35,496 nt of DNA, taken from NCBI GenBank assembly GCA_002245135.1, contig NGBS01000652.1, forward strand, positions 1 through 35,496, written 5' to 3'. The translations under genes and the position numbers were made by a program. The notes beneath the pieces are model-generated. The model saw only the letters and a program-made list of their open reading frames with translations. It did no database searches and was not told the DNA's origin. Positions 11,690-21,707 of the stretch are shown piece by piece. Origin of the DNA: Proteromonas lacertae. Lineage: Eukaryota > Sar > Bigyra > Opalinata > Proteromonadidae. How positions within the stretch are numbered: position 1 is the first letter of the stretch; every line of letters starts with the position of its first letter.

Positions 11690-12636
11690 AGGAGTTATAT
11701 TTGTATGGATTTATAATTAATCTGAAAAAATTTAATGTATTTTCTTCAGTGCGTGAATAGAATAGAGAATCACCATCATCATCATCATGTATATTGAAGT
11801 AAAAACAGGATAACTTTAGTCTGTATGATTTATATTCTAATAGTTTAGAGATATATTCTCTTAGCAAATCGCTTATGAGAATAACATCTAACTCCAATAC
11901 TTCAATATTAATATACAAATCTATACACTGCATATAATGAATCATTATTTTTGTTCTTTTTGATTATTCTGAACTCATTTTTATCTTTCTGATTTTTTAT
12001 TTTCTTAGTAAAAACAATTGCATTGCCATGCTGGGGGTTTGATACTTTCTCACTCAACTTTTTAATCGAATTCATTACCATCTTACTATTTTTTTTCTCT
12101 TTTCTAATATTAACAGATTGTTTGATATTATCTATTACTGACTTATTCCTATTAATATCTTTATTTATTTTTTCATCATTTATTTCTTCATTGTCAATGT
12201 TATAACCATAATCTACATTATTATTACTTATATTGTAAAATAATTTTGGGTTTTCTTTTTGTAGTTCTTCTACATCTATATAAAAAAAACTTCTTGGCTT
12301 GACATGTATTGTTGAAAAAATCGAAGTATTCATATCTTCAATTATATTTTCTATAAATTCTATCCATTCATGACCCTCATTTCCAGATAAGTAACCATCT
12401 ACTAAGCGTTCTATAACTTGATTATAATGTTCAACCTTACCATTCGTTTGAGGATGGTAAGGCGAGCTTGTTATCTTTTTGGTATAATAATCTGCCATTA
12501 ATTCATTCAATATACTGTTGACAAACTCAGGTCCGTTATCAGATTGAATAATTGATGGGGCACCGAAGATTCGTATATAACTTTTAATATTTTCTGCTGT
12601 TTCTTTGGCACTTTTAGTCTTTTGACAATAAATCAT
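11631..12636 (-). mobile_element. Integrase-coding part of the composite element (fossil)
   Basis: A 242-codon minus-strand frame (12636-11908) carries the integrase catalytic core of the LTR-retroelement/Ginger type: the second Asp in IIQSDNGPEF, YHPQTNGKVE with the Glu, and a following helix NQVIERLVDGYL, then a basic Lys/Asn-rich tail. A second, overlapping open stretch (11945-11631) follows. The part is broken and is treated as a fossil. No reverse transcriptase, protease or capsid-like sequence was seen nearby, which favours a TIR transposon over an LTR element. Confidence 0.75.
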
Positions 12637-13041
12637 AAAAAACTACTATAATGATCAATAATAGATAAAAGAAATTTTTCATTTGAATGATATTTGCTCA
12701 TATTCATTTATAGTGACCATCCTATATCAAATAAAACAAAAAAAAAAATGAACTCGAGTAAAATCTCGAAACACATCTATTTTTCTAAGTGTTATAGTTA
12801 GAGCTAGGATAAGTTTGAATACATAATAAATATATCAATTGATTTGTTTTCTTTTTCTCTATCTTTCTATGTATTTATGTTTGACTATAATCGAAATCTA
12901 ATTTAATAAAAAAAATTTTGCGTATAATTAGCTACACATATATATACACTTATAATAACCCCAAACAAACACTATTTTGATATATAATATTTATTTATTG
13001 AAATTTTATAATAATAAATTTTAAGGACTTAATTAGCAGTC
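12637..13041. other. Non-coding interior of the composite element
   Basis: AT-rich stretch between the integrase frame and the right-end frame. At 12715-12725 (GACCATCCTAT) it contains an extra copy of the element's terminus, followed to about 12800 by sequence matching the inner side of both ends, including a CATCTATTTTTCT stretch. The rest (12800-13041) shows no coding signal. Confidence 0.5.
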
Positions 13042-13287
13042 CTATTCATCAATGCCAAATACTTCTATGTCGTCATAAAGTTTTCTTGGCTTCTTCAACT
13101 CTTTCAAAACATTGCCAAAACATTGGCTTTGTGTAAGAGTGTTGTTTTCATAATTTACATAATTAATTAGCATTATAACAAGTCTTATAAAGAAAATGAT
13201 TAATAAAAAATAGATTCGTTTCAAAAGTGATTTGGTTTGAACTCCATTTTTTTTGTTTTGATTTATGTGATATAGGATGGTCACCAT
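13042..13287 (-). other. Small open frame starting in the right terminus
   Basis: An 81-codon minus-strand frame whose start lies in the right palindrome and whose first two-thirds are the TIR itself, with one hydrophobic segment (FLLIIFFIRLVIMLI). The last 30 codons (LTQSQCFGN...) are polar. The TIR-derived part is probably not real protein. A short element-encoded peptide is possible but unsupported. Confidence 0.2.
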
Positions 13288-13323
13288 ATGTTGTCATATC
13301 ACACAGTATGGTGGCCATCCTAT
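13272..13323. repeat. Right terminal palindrome, imperfect, 52 bp
   Basis: Same length as the left palindrome and the same ATAGGATGGTCA...CCATCCTAT ends, but the two halves differ at several positions. It marks the right end of the integrase element. Confidence 0.85.
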
Positions 13324-13476
13324 CTATTATTGTTTTTTGAATATTTTTAAGAAAATTATATTTCGATTATGATCAGAAAGTCAAACTAAGGGCATATATG
13401 AGCCCAGCATAAATAGAGAAATCGATTGATGTATTTTTTATTGTCTAATTATGTTTCTAAGGGTGAAAAAACAATA

Positions 13477-15562
13477 TGGGGAAATGACTCATAAAAAAAC
13501 GGATATTTTTTTGGATCAAAAACACATACCGTCAAGTTATTAATTATATATAATAACTAGCCGTTTTAAGCACAGTTTAAATTTTTTTTAATTTTGTTTT
13601 TTTTCATTATATGCGATATTGATAATAACAAAAAGTATATCAATTATTATAATTTTGTTTAGCTTCTACAAATTTTTAATTTCAGCTGTGTCTATATTTA
13701 ATTTATATATATTTCAAGAACTGTATAAATAACATCATCAACTGTGTATATATTTAATATAATATACTACTTTCCCCCTTTATATAATATATCTCTGATT
13801 AATTAATTTATTTATATAATCTATACAAACAAAGGCTAATTACCTTCTAATACCTTGTTTGTATTTTAGAAAAAAGAAGTATATAGAAAATGGAATAATT
13901 TAAAACAATTTATTATTAACATTTAGTATTAGCATAGTAAAATGGTATAATTTCATTAAATGGTTGAAATTTTTGTTAAAGGATGTAGGTAAAATGGTAA
14001 TGATGAAGTAAAGTAAGATATATTATGAAGTGTATAATTGTACAAATACTTATATAATAAACTTCAACAACAATAGTATTAACAGTTTCATTCATTTATA
14101 CATCAGCATTTTGGTATATATTGTAATCAGGGTATATATAATTATCTTCTATATAGTTAATTTCTTCTTCAACATCTTTTACCTTAGATATGGAGAAGAA
14201 ATGTTGTAATATAGTTTTAGTTTCTGGATTATCAACACAAACATCATCTATAGCTAAAGCAATGTTCAAATTCTTTTAGTAGAATAGTTTCTTTTAAGCG
14301 AATGCTTTCTTACTTCAGTAAAGTATAAATCATAATCTATATCACTTAAGCTTTTAGGTAAAGGTATATCTTTATAATAACCTATTCTAGCAAACCCATT
14401 GTATCCTGATTTATCACTACATAGAAATTCACACACATCAAGGATAATTTCACTTCTTGTTTGATGTTTAGGATAAATATCTTCGTATATATTATCTACT
14501 TTTAATTGATCCATTTTATACTGTTCACTTTTTTTAGTTAAATATACTTTTAAAGAACGATTCACACAGATGTCTAACGGTTGTAAAACAGGAGTACAAT
14601 GGGGAGGTATTAATACTATTATTATATGGTATTTAAGACATAAAGATATGATCTCCTCGGTTAAATGGCAGATGAAGTGATCCCACAGAAGTATGCTATA
14701 ATTAACTCCACCCGTATGAGGTACTATTATTTCTTCAATATAATGCTTGGTTAAGTCAGTTGTTAACCAAGCATTGCTGTTTGCATATATTATTGATTTT
14801 GTCATTACTTCATTGTTAACCAAACGTTTTACTTCTTTTCCTTTTATTACAATAAAAGGATATTATCTCCAATAAACTCCCAATTTTTAGGTATGTTATC
14901 TTTTTTGATGATGTTATCCTTCTTAGTGATATACCATTCCTTTTTGTAAAGACTTTTGCCCATGACAAACTATAGCTAATCTTTATATTATCCTTAAAAT
15001 CAGATTCTTCAGCTAAACCTTTTGCTACCACTGATACTGTACTATGATGTACAGGTATACCTAAATATCTTAAAGTAAAAATAAAATTGAGTAAAGTTAA
15101 GTCAAATAGAAGAGAAGTTTCCCGTTTTCTTCCTGCACCTGGTCTTTTACCATTCGATCTTAATAAAACTTCTTCATCTGTTAAGGTTAAGTACTTACAT
15201 ATGTTTTCATAAGGAATGTCCATTTTCTCAGATAATTCTCTTCTAGTATAGAATTTAATCTGATTTCTGATGAACACAATTCTATTCCTTCCCTCAGTGG
15301 ACCTTCTAGGTATTTTTTGATTTCTAATAGCAAACATTAATGTCGAAAGAAGCACTATAACAACTAGAGATAATGGGTATACGATTTTAAAATTAATTGT
15401 AATTTTAATTATGAAATTATTTGGGTATTTAGTTATAAAAGAGTAAATTTAAATTTAAAAATTAATCAATTAAAAAATATTTTCGCACACCCATTTATTC
15501 AAAAATTATATTTAATTCGTAACTTGACGGTAGGGGGAAATGACTCATGAGTCATTTCCCCC
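13477..15562 (-). mobile_element. pogo/Tigger-type DNA transposon, TA target duplication
   Basis: A 2086-bp element with a 16-bp terminal inverted repeat (left TGGGGAAATGACTCAT at 13477-13492, right GGGGGAAATGACTCAT on the minus strand at 15562-15547), flanked on both sides by TA (13475-13476 and 15563-15564), the duplication used by Tc1/mariner-pogo elements. A second inverted pair, ACCGTCAAGTTA at 13528-13539 and its complement at 15520-15531, lies just inside. It encodes one transposase on the minus strand, now broken. Positions 13540-14095 are non-coding and AT-rich, the 3' side of the element. It inserted 17 bp from the start of the repeated upstream region of pseudokinase copy A. Confidence 0.85.
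14096..15355 (-). pseudogene. pogo/Tigger transposase (frameshifted, internally deleted)
   Basis: N-terminal part (15355-14816): a Psq-like helix-turn-helix (RRELSEKMDIPYENICKYL), a GRPGAGRK-like basic linker (KRPGAGRKRE), and a CENP-B/Tc5-type second HTH ending SWAKVFTKRNGISLRR. C-terminal part (14823-14266): catalytic LLWDHFICH (second Asp) and VLIPPHCTPVLQPLDICVN (third Asp) of the DDD triad. The stretch that should carry the first Asp, between the DNA-binding and DDE parts, is missing, so the protein is too short (about 400 residues against 500 or more) and inactive. A one-base shift near 14890 takes the first part out of frame. Another near 14268 cuts off a C-terminal acidic tail that stays readable to a TAA at 14096. 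A plain DNA transposon remnant of moderate age. Confidence 0.8.
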
Positions 15563-15563
15563 T
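15532..15563. repeat. Perfect 32-bp palindrome at the right end of the pogo element
   Basis: AGGGGGAAATGACTCA followed by its exact complement. Only the outer half has a partner at the left end, so the palindrome arose by adding an inverted copy of the terminal 16 bp. The centre contains TGACTCA, the consensus for bZIP factors of the GCN4/AP-1 type, once on each strand. Confidence 0.85.
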
Positions 15564-15578
15564 AATACTCATTATTAT

Positions 15579-15931
15579 TTTATCTTTCATTCATCTTTTA
15601 AATCAAGAAAATTCATTTCTATTTTGACAATGTCATTTACATGTATTATTTACATTTTCATTCTTTTCAAACTCATTTCATCATTATTTCTATTCTAATT
15701 TAGTTTTTAGTGTATTTTAAAGTATATCTATGCATAGATAGGTAATATAAGCAAAAGAATATTTGTTTAGTAAATATCACAATTTGTGAGTGAATAGAAT
15801 TATAGAATAACCGAATTGAAGTAAAGATGTTATTATTAAACAAAAATTCACAGTATTAAATGAAAGAAAAGAAATACAAAATAATACATAAAAATACATA
15901 ACAATACAGTATTAAAATTTGATTAAAAAAA
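15579..15931 (+). repeat. Repeated upstream region of pseudokinase copy A
   Basis: About 350 bp matching 26222-26574 upstream of copy B with few differences. It probably contains the promoter and 5' UTR: conserved blocks include a polypyrimidine-rich stretch (TTTTAAATCAAGAAAATTC) and an ATGCATAGATAGGTAATATAAGC segment. The start is 17 bp from the pogo insertion. No coding potential. Confidence 0.7.
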
Positions 15932-17540
15932 ATGAATGAAATGAAGGAGATAATAAAGCAGATCCAACCGAATTTAGAAGTATTTAATATATTGTATATA
16001 TAATGAAAATAGATAAGAAGAGAAGTGAAATTGCTGAAATTTAAGAGTGTTTATGAAATGAAAGTGTCAAATGAAATAAAAATCATAAAAATGTATGAAT
16101 TGAAGAAGATTCCAAATAATAAATTGATGAAATATAAAGAGAATATGTTAATGATCGAAAATTTAAGTGATAAATATATGAAAAGTGAAATGAAAATGAG
16201 TGATGATAATAACTATGTAATGATAAATCGAAATAAATATGATATTGATTTAAAATATCTGATATACAATAGTGAAAATGAGATATCCGTGAATGATGTG
16301 ATATTATCAATATGTGAAACAATGAATATATTAAATGAGAATGAAATATATAATATGAATTTGAAAAGTTCTAATATAATAAATGAAAATGGTTTAATGA
16401 AAATGTGTGATATTTGTTTAAATGAATTGAGAAATGAAGATGAAAATATGATAGAAATGAGTAAAATGAATTGTATAAGTTATGAAGAATTGATGATTTG
16501 GTCAATTGGCTGTATATTATATGAAATGATTTGTAAGAAATTACCATTCAATGAAGATAATAATATGAATAAAACGATTAACAACATAATAGAATGTAAA
16601 TGGAAAGTGAAAATATGTATAAATCCATTCTATTACAATATTCTATCCCAAATCTTCGTAAAAGAAAAATCAAATCGAATGAGTATAAAAGAGTTGTATA
16701 AAGAAATGATCAAGATGAGTGAAATGTGGAGAGATGAAGAAAATGATGTAATGATGTGTAAAGAAAGAAAAGAAATGTTATTGAATATTGATTATTTACT
16801 AGAAATAATACCATTAAATTTTCAATCAGAATATTATCTTCAATATAATAGATATGAAAGTATAAATAATACTATAATTAATATTTGAATAGAAATTCGA
16901 GATTCATTGATAAGATCTTACAACAATAAAGCAAATGATAGAATATTATCAATATTAATGATGATGAAATTATACCAAGATGATGAATCAATAAAAAACA
17001 GATTGAAATTTCAAATTTGTCACAGATGTGAAGAAAAAGAAAAAGAATTTTATTTAGATTAATCTTCGACGTTTTTATGGTAGTATTTACATTGAATTAA
17101 GGGAGTGTTTCTGTGTGAAGAAGGAATGAATTATTTCTTCAGGATATTGAAGTTAATCAATCCAACACACTTCAAATTTTGTATAATTCTAATCATTTTA
17201 TTTGTATAGATTATCTATCAGTCAATAATCATCAATTATTATTTGGGTCTTTATTCTCTCAGTTATCAGATCTACAAGAATTAGATTTATTTGATTGTCA
17301 TCTTACTTCTGATTTTGTTGAATCATTTGTTAAATCAATTCCATTCATGAAATTGAAATATGTAGATCTTCGATGTATTAATTTGTTTTAATATTCCTTG
17401 AAATAGATAATCCAATTGGTCCAAAAGGATTCAAATTATTAATTCCATATTTACATTTATTAATTAGCAAAGATAATGAATTGAATCTTTGTGGAATGAA
17501 TTTAAATGATGAATCAATGATATTATTATCAGAAGAATAT
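15932..17540 (+). pseudogene. Pseudokinase-LRR gene, copy A (damaged)
   Basis: Damaged paralogue of the intact gene at 26575-28908. Exon 1 is 15932-15979 (MNEMKEIIKQIQPNLE); the 33-nt intron 15980-16012 is conserved; exon 2 runs 16013-16859 with the degenerate kinase domain (NMNLKSSN in place of HRDLKxxN, MCDIC in place of DFG, WSIGCILYEM of the F helix); a second 33-nt intron is 16860-16892. Relative to B it lacks 27 nt near 16497 (the segment corresponding to the APE helix), about 11 nt near 17060 (frameshift) and one base near 17113. The LRR part begins after the conserved 29-nt intron at 17182-17210, but homology stops at about 17535, after two repeats. Apparently a pseudogene, though the kinase-like exon is still open. 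Confidence 0.75.
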
Positions 17541-17636
17541 TATATAAATTACTTCAAATATCAAAACACATTCTTTATATTGATTAGCAAAAAAGTATAA
17601 GAGATAATCAATTAATATTTCAATAATAATAGAATA

Positions 17637-20600
17637 TTACATCATTTGAACTTGGTTTTGACATCCTTCTCCACTAAATCCATCAAAACATTCACAAACT
17701 CCAGTTGAGTAATTACAAATACCTCTTCCACTACAATCTCGATATTCATTTCCTACTGTATTTGTTGCTTCTTCTGGATCTTCATCAGATGGACATTCAA
17801 TTAAACTACAATCATATCCACGATGTCTTTTATCACATAAACAACCAAATACTTGATTATCAAATGAAACTTTATCACCACCACCATCACTAACATCGTG
17901 TTTATTTCCAAATCCTTCATATCCAATTAAATCTTCATTTGATAATAATTCACTCAAAGCAACACATCGACCATTTCCATTACAATTATTTGGACAATCT
18001 AATCTTTGACAAGCACTTCCACTAAATCCATCATAACATTTACATAATCCAGTTGTTCTATCACATTCTCCTTGTCCACTACATTCTAATGAAACATGAG
18101 TTGATCCTTCACTCTTCCAGCTTATTTTTATTTCTAATCCACCTGATATACTACCAGCTAATGATCTTAATCTAATTCTTTTTCCTTCTGGTATTTTGAT
18201 TTGATTTGATAATAATAATACAAATCTTCCTAATTTATCTTTACTTATCTTCAATATTTCACTATTTCCTCTACTTTCTTCTTTTCCATCTCTTAGGAAT
18301 ATTAATTCAACTTTATTTCCTACTACTACCATCTTTTGACTTTCAATTCCTATCATATCTGGAGGAATTGATATTGTTGGAGATGATTCTTTATCTAAAT
18401 CAAATAAATCAACTTTATTTTTGTTATCTTCTTTTAATCTATTAGAATCACTTTTTACATATTTCTTATCATTAAATGATATTTCAACATCTCCATTTGG
18501 CTTCTTTATTTCTTCACTTTTACCATCTTCTTTTATTTCACTTTTACCATAATAATATTTATTAGATTCTTTTCGAACAAAATCAAATAATTCACTTGAT
18601 TCTATATTCATTTTATTCTTTCCATTTGAATCACTTAACATATAACAAACTTCACCTTCACTTGGTTTTTTATCTCCATTAAATTTAATTTTTATATCAT
18701 ATACAGTCTGATTTTTCATTTTAATTATATTCACATTATCATATATTATCACTTCTTTAGTTAATGATGATGATGGATTATAACAAGCAATATTTCCATT
18801 TATTGAATCAAATATTTCACCATAACCAATCCAAGTGATTATTCCATTACCATAATTTTCACTATTCAATTTCATTACATTATAAAATGACATATCATTT
18901 CTTCTGTTTATTTCTTTACAATCTTTTATATTTTCTAATAATATTTCATTTTCACCAGTTAGAATTCTTCTTCCTGATTTTAATGAATTATCAAATTGAT
19001 AATAACTTTTACCTTCTTTCACTCCTTTTACATCTATTAATCCTACTTTTCCATCAATATTACATTGTAATTTTCCTCCAATTAATGGTAAATCTTTAAT
19101 TATATCTTCTAAGAAATTACTTATTTCATATAAATTAGTATTTGGATCAATATTTCTTATTTCAGTTATTGCTGGTTCAGTTGGTATTTCAGAGGGAAGT
19201 GGAGGAATATTCAAATACATTACATAAAATGGAATATCATTTTCAGTAATAGCAGGTGTGGAAGTAAAAGTAATTACCTTCGGTATTGAGGCAAGTGATC
19301 TTCTAGGAGGAGAAGGTGTAGGATCTTTTATTGTACTTATTTTACAATCAATTGTCTTTTCTTCAAATGGAGTAACTTTTGATTTTGTTTTTAATTTAAA
19401 TGAATTATCTATCTTAATTTTTGATTCAATCTCTTCAAAATCTGGAATTGTTATTGTTGAATCAGCGTTGTTAGTATCTAATGTTATTTCACTTCCACTA
19501 TTTAATATAATCACTTCAGTTCCATCTTCTTCTTTCTGATATGTTGTTTTAGTAGGAGAAATATAATCACCATAATAACATTTACCATCAGTTGATTTTT
19601 CACATGCAATTTTATCTTTTATATCACTTTCTTCAAGCTTAACGTCTGATTTATCAAATTTAGTAATCATAAAACAAAGATAATCTCCTGCAATTGTAGA
19701 AGTAAATTTAAATTTTACAAGAGTAGTATCAGAATTATCATAGCTCAGTGAAGTTTCATATGTATTAAATTCTTTAGCTTTATCATCTGTTTTAAAACAG
19801 GAAAACTTTACTTTATCAATATCTGAAAATCCAGAATCTTTAAAGAATTTACCATATTTTTCCCAAGTAATTTCATTACTAGTTTCAAGTACTCTTTGTC
19901 GAGGAGTTATTTCAAATGTTACTGGAAAGGTTTTAGCTGTTGTTAAATCATTTCTTTTTGATTTTATTTTCTCACATTCAAATGATCCTTTATCTGCATC
20001 AGATACTTTATCGCTTAATACTTCAATGAAACTATATATTATCACTTTGTTACTACTATCTTTAACTATTCCTTTTACATCAACTTCAACTATAGGTATT
20101 ACATCACCAGATTCTGGTGTATATTTACATTGTAATACTCCACCTTCTCTTTTTAATGAATATAATAAATTCTCAGCAAAATAATATGCTTTATATAATG
20201 GAGTAGTTACTGAAATTATACTTGTTGTTGGTAATGGTGTTAATTGACTAATTGGTGATGATCTTAAATATGGTAATATAATACCATTATTATCAGCAGG
20301 TATAATTTTATCAGTTTTTGTTGAATCAATCATCTTTACTGGAACTTCTCTGAATATTCCACTTTCTAATACAGTTGAATAAACTATTCTATTTTCACCA
20401 AAATATAATGCATCATCACCACTAGTAGGAGGAGTTATTGTAATAACTTTATCATCAACAGTTCCGCATATATCATGTTGACTATTTGTACAAGCATCAG
20501 TTTTATATTTACCAATATAATATACATCACCTTCTTTTCTAATATTATCAGATATTTCACTTTCTTCCAATTTAATATCCTTTCCTTCACCATCCATTAA

Positions 20601-21599
20601 ACATAAACAAATATCACCATTTCCAGGAACATTACCTTCAGTTGTACCAGTAATAGTAAATACAACATTATTAGCAGAAGATTCTTCTTTGGTATTTCTT
20701 ACTGCTTTGAAAGTAAATGGTTTTAATTCTTTTCCAATTAATGAAGTAGAAGCTGCTGATGCAGTTGCATCTGTAGGAGGAGTATAACAAGCAAATACAA
20801 ATTTATCATTTTCATATGTTGTTGGAGTGTCTTTATTTTGTTGTAATAATCCCATATCAGTTAATATTGATCCATATCCTTCCCATGTAATTGTTGAAGT
20901 AAATGGTTGACTTCCACCTGATGGAGTTGTTGTTGTAGTAGGTATTGGATTAATTTGAGTTAAATCATTTCTCATTTCCAATATCTCATTACATTTTACA
21001 CTGTCATAATCAGAAGAATCACTTTTAGATGAATCTCCAATTGATGTTACTTTATCATTAAATAATACATATGAATAACTATCAGTGTGAGTTATTACAT
21101 TCACTTGAGATATACTTCTAACATTTCCTTTAATAAATTCACATTCGATTATTCCTCCTGTTTTGGGAAAGAATTCTACCAATTCTTCTATACCACTCAC
21201 TTTCCACAAGTTACTATCATCAGACTTATCTAAAGGAGTTTTACTTGCTAATTTCAAATCATAACCACTTGAAGATGGTGTTAATTCTCTTTTTACTGAT
21301 GCTAATTCACGATTCTTCGATGTATAACTACTTCCACTTCCTAAACTAGGTAAAAGTGAAGGAACTAAACTGAAAGAGTTTCCTTTTGGACATAAACGTA
21401 AACTACAATCATAACCACTGTATTCTTCACCACTTTCACTATCACTGAAACACTTACAAACTGAATTCTCACAACTACCATAACTACTACAACCATTAGG
21501 ACAAACACTCATTACAATATTCAACAATAATCCACATAATATCAATATACTCATTAATACCCTATAAACTCTCATTTTCGTTGTTTTAATCTTTTTCAA
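17637..21599 (-). CDS. Large secreted EGF/tenascin-like protein with three internal repeats
   Basis: Intact, intronless 1320-codon frame. Residues 11-31 form a hydrophobic signal segment (VYRVLMSILILCGLLLNIVM), immediately followed by an EGF-like unit (CPNGCSSYGSCENSVCKC...DCSLRLCPKG, about 33-72). The middle (about 130-1020) contains three diverged repeats of 200-250 residues, each with a hydrophobic helix, a GGxLxC strand, a basic (K/R)RND motif, a T(I)TWxGYG segment and a final YYxGxY. The C-terminus (about 1170-1320) holds three Cys-rich EGF/tenascin-like units with CSGQGECDRTTGLCKC, DCSLIECPS and CSGRGICNYSTGVCECFDGF. This end arrangement resembles secreted proteins common in stramenopiles. 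No C-terminal membrane anchor is visible, so it is probably released or bound to the cell surface by protein contacts. Function is unknown; adhesion or wall/matrix is inference. It lies between damaged copies of other genes yet is itself clean. Confidence 0.85.
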   Translation of the reverse strand: MKKIKTTKMRVYRVLMSILILCGLLLNIVMSVCPNGCSSYGSCENSVCKCFSDSESGEEYSGYDCSLRLCPKGNSFSLVPSLLPSLGSGSSYTSKNRELASVKRELTPSSSGYDLKLASKTPLDKSDDSNLWKVSGIEELVEFFPKTGGIIECEFIKGNVRSISQVNVITHTDSYSYVLFNDKVTSIGDSSKSDSSDYDSVKCNEILEMRNDLTQINPIPTTTTTPSGGSQPFTSTITWEGYGSILTDMGLLQQNKDTPTTYENDKFVFACYTPPTDATASAASTSLIGKELKPFTFKAVRNTKEESSANNVVFTITGTTEGNVPGNGDICLCLMDGEGKDIKLEESEISDNIRKEGDVYYIGKYKTDACTNSQHDICGTVDDKVITITPPTSGDDALYFGENRIVYSTVLESGIFREVPVKMIDSTKTDKIIPADNNGIILPYLRSSPISQLTPLPTTSIISVTTPLYKAYYFAENLLYSLKREGGVLQCKYTPESGDVIPIVEVDVKGIVKDSSNKVIIYSFIEVLSDKVSDADKGSFECEKIKSKRNDLTTAKTFPVTFEITPRQRVLETSNEITWEKYGKFFKDSGFSDIDKVKFSCFKTDDKAKEFNTYETSLSYDNSDTTLVKFKFTSTIAGDYLCFMITKFDKSDVKLEESDIKDKIACEKSTDGKCYYGDYISPTKTTYQKEEDGTEVIILNSGSEITLDTNNADSTITIPDFEEIESKIKIDNSFKLKTKSKVTPFEEKTIDCKISTIKDPTPSPPRRSLASIPKVITFTSTPAITENDIPFYVMYLNIPPLPSEIPTEPAITEIRNIDPNTNLYEISNFLEDIIKDLPLIGGKLQCNIDGKVGLIDVKGVKEGKSYYQFDNSLKSGRRILTGENEILLENIKDCKEINRRNDMSFYNVMKLNSENYGNGIITWIGYGEIFDSINGNIACYNPSSSLTKEVIIYDNVNIIKMKNQTVYDIKIKFNGDKKPSEGEVCYMLSDSNGKNKMNIESSELFDFVRKESNKYYYGKSEIKEDGKSEEIKKPNGDVEISFNDKKYVKSDSNRLKEDNKNKVDLFDLDKESSPTISIPPDMIGIESQKMVVVGNKVELIFLRDGKEESRGNSEILKISKDKLGRFVLLLSNQIKIPEGKRIRLRSLAGSISGGLEIKISWKSEGSTHVSLECSGQGECDRTTGLCKCYDGFSGSACQRLDCPNNCNGNGRCVALSELLSNEDLIGYEGFGNKHDVSDGGGDKVSFDNQVFGCLCDKRHRGYDCSLIECPSDEDPEEATNTVGNEYRDCSGRGICNYSTGVCECFDGFSGEGCQNQVQMM

Positions 21600-21707
21600 C
21601 GTTGAGAAATAGCTGACATGTCATAATTACACAAAATTACATTTTCATTTTTCTCTTTAAATACAACATTAGAATCAACATGATGTTTATAAACAAACAA
21701 AGTTCAA

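Larger units (their letters stand above)
10967..13327. mobile_element. Composite terminal-inverted-repeat element with retroviral-type integrase
   Basis: A fossil element bounded by two 52-bp palindromes (10971-11022 and 13272-13323), flanked by a 4-bp direct repeat CTAT (10967-10970 and 13324-13327) that looks like a target-site duplication. Inside the palindromes, 11028-11140 and 13131-13245 are inverted copies of each other, so each end is a long TIR of over 150 bp. The body holds an integrase reading frame on the minus strand, a Harbinger transposase fragment on the plus strand and an internal extra copy of a terminus at 12715. DNA transposons with LTR-type integrases and TIRs are known (Tdd-4 of Dictyostelium, the Ginger group); a Polinton relative cannot be ruled out. 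It looks broken, with a few interruptions. Confidence 0.7.

Noticed and set aside
11631-12636. LTR retrotransposon interpretation of the integrase
   Set aside because: No long terminal direct repeats and no reverse transcriptase or capsid-like sequence are visible; the inverted palindromic ends fit a TIR element better.
16083-16322. Minus-strand His/Ser/Tyr-rich frames antisense to the pseudokinase genes (also 26726-27217)
   Set aside because: Composition is what antisense of Met/Asn/Lys/Glu-rich codons gives, and the spliced sense gene is complete.
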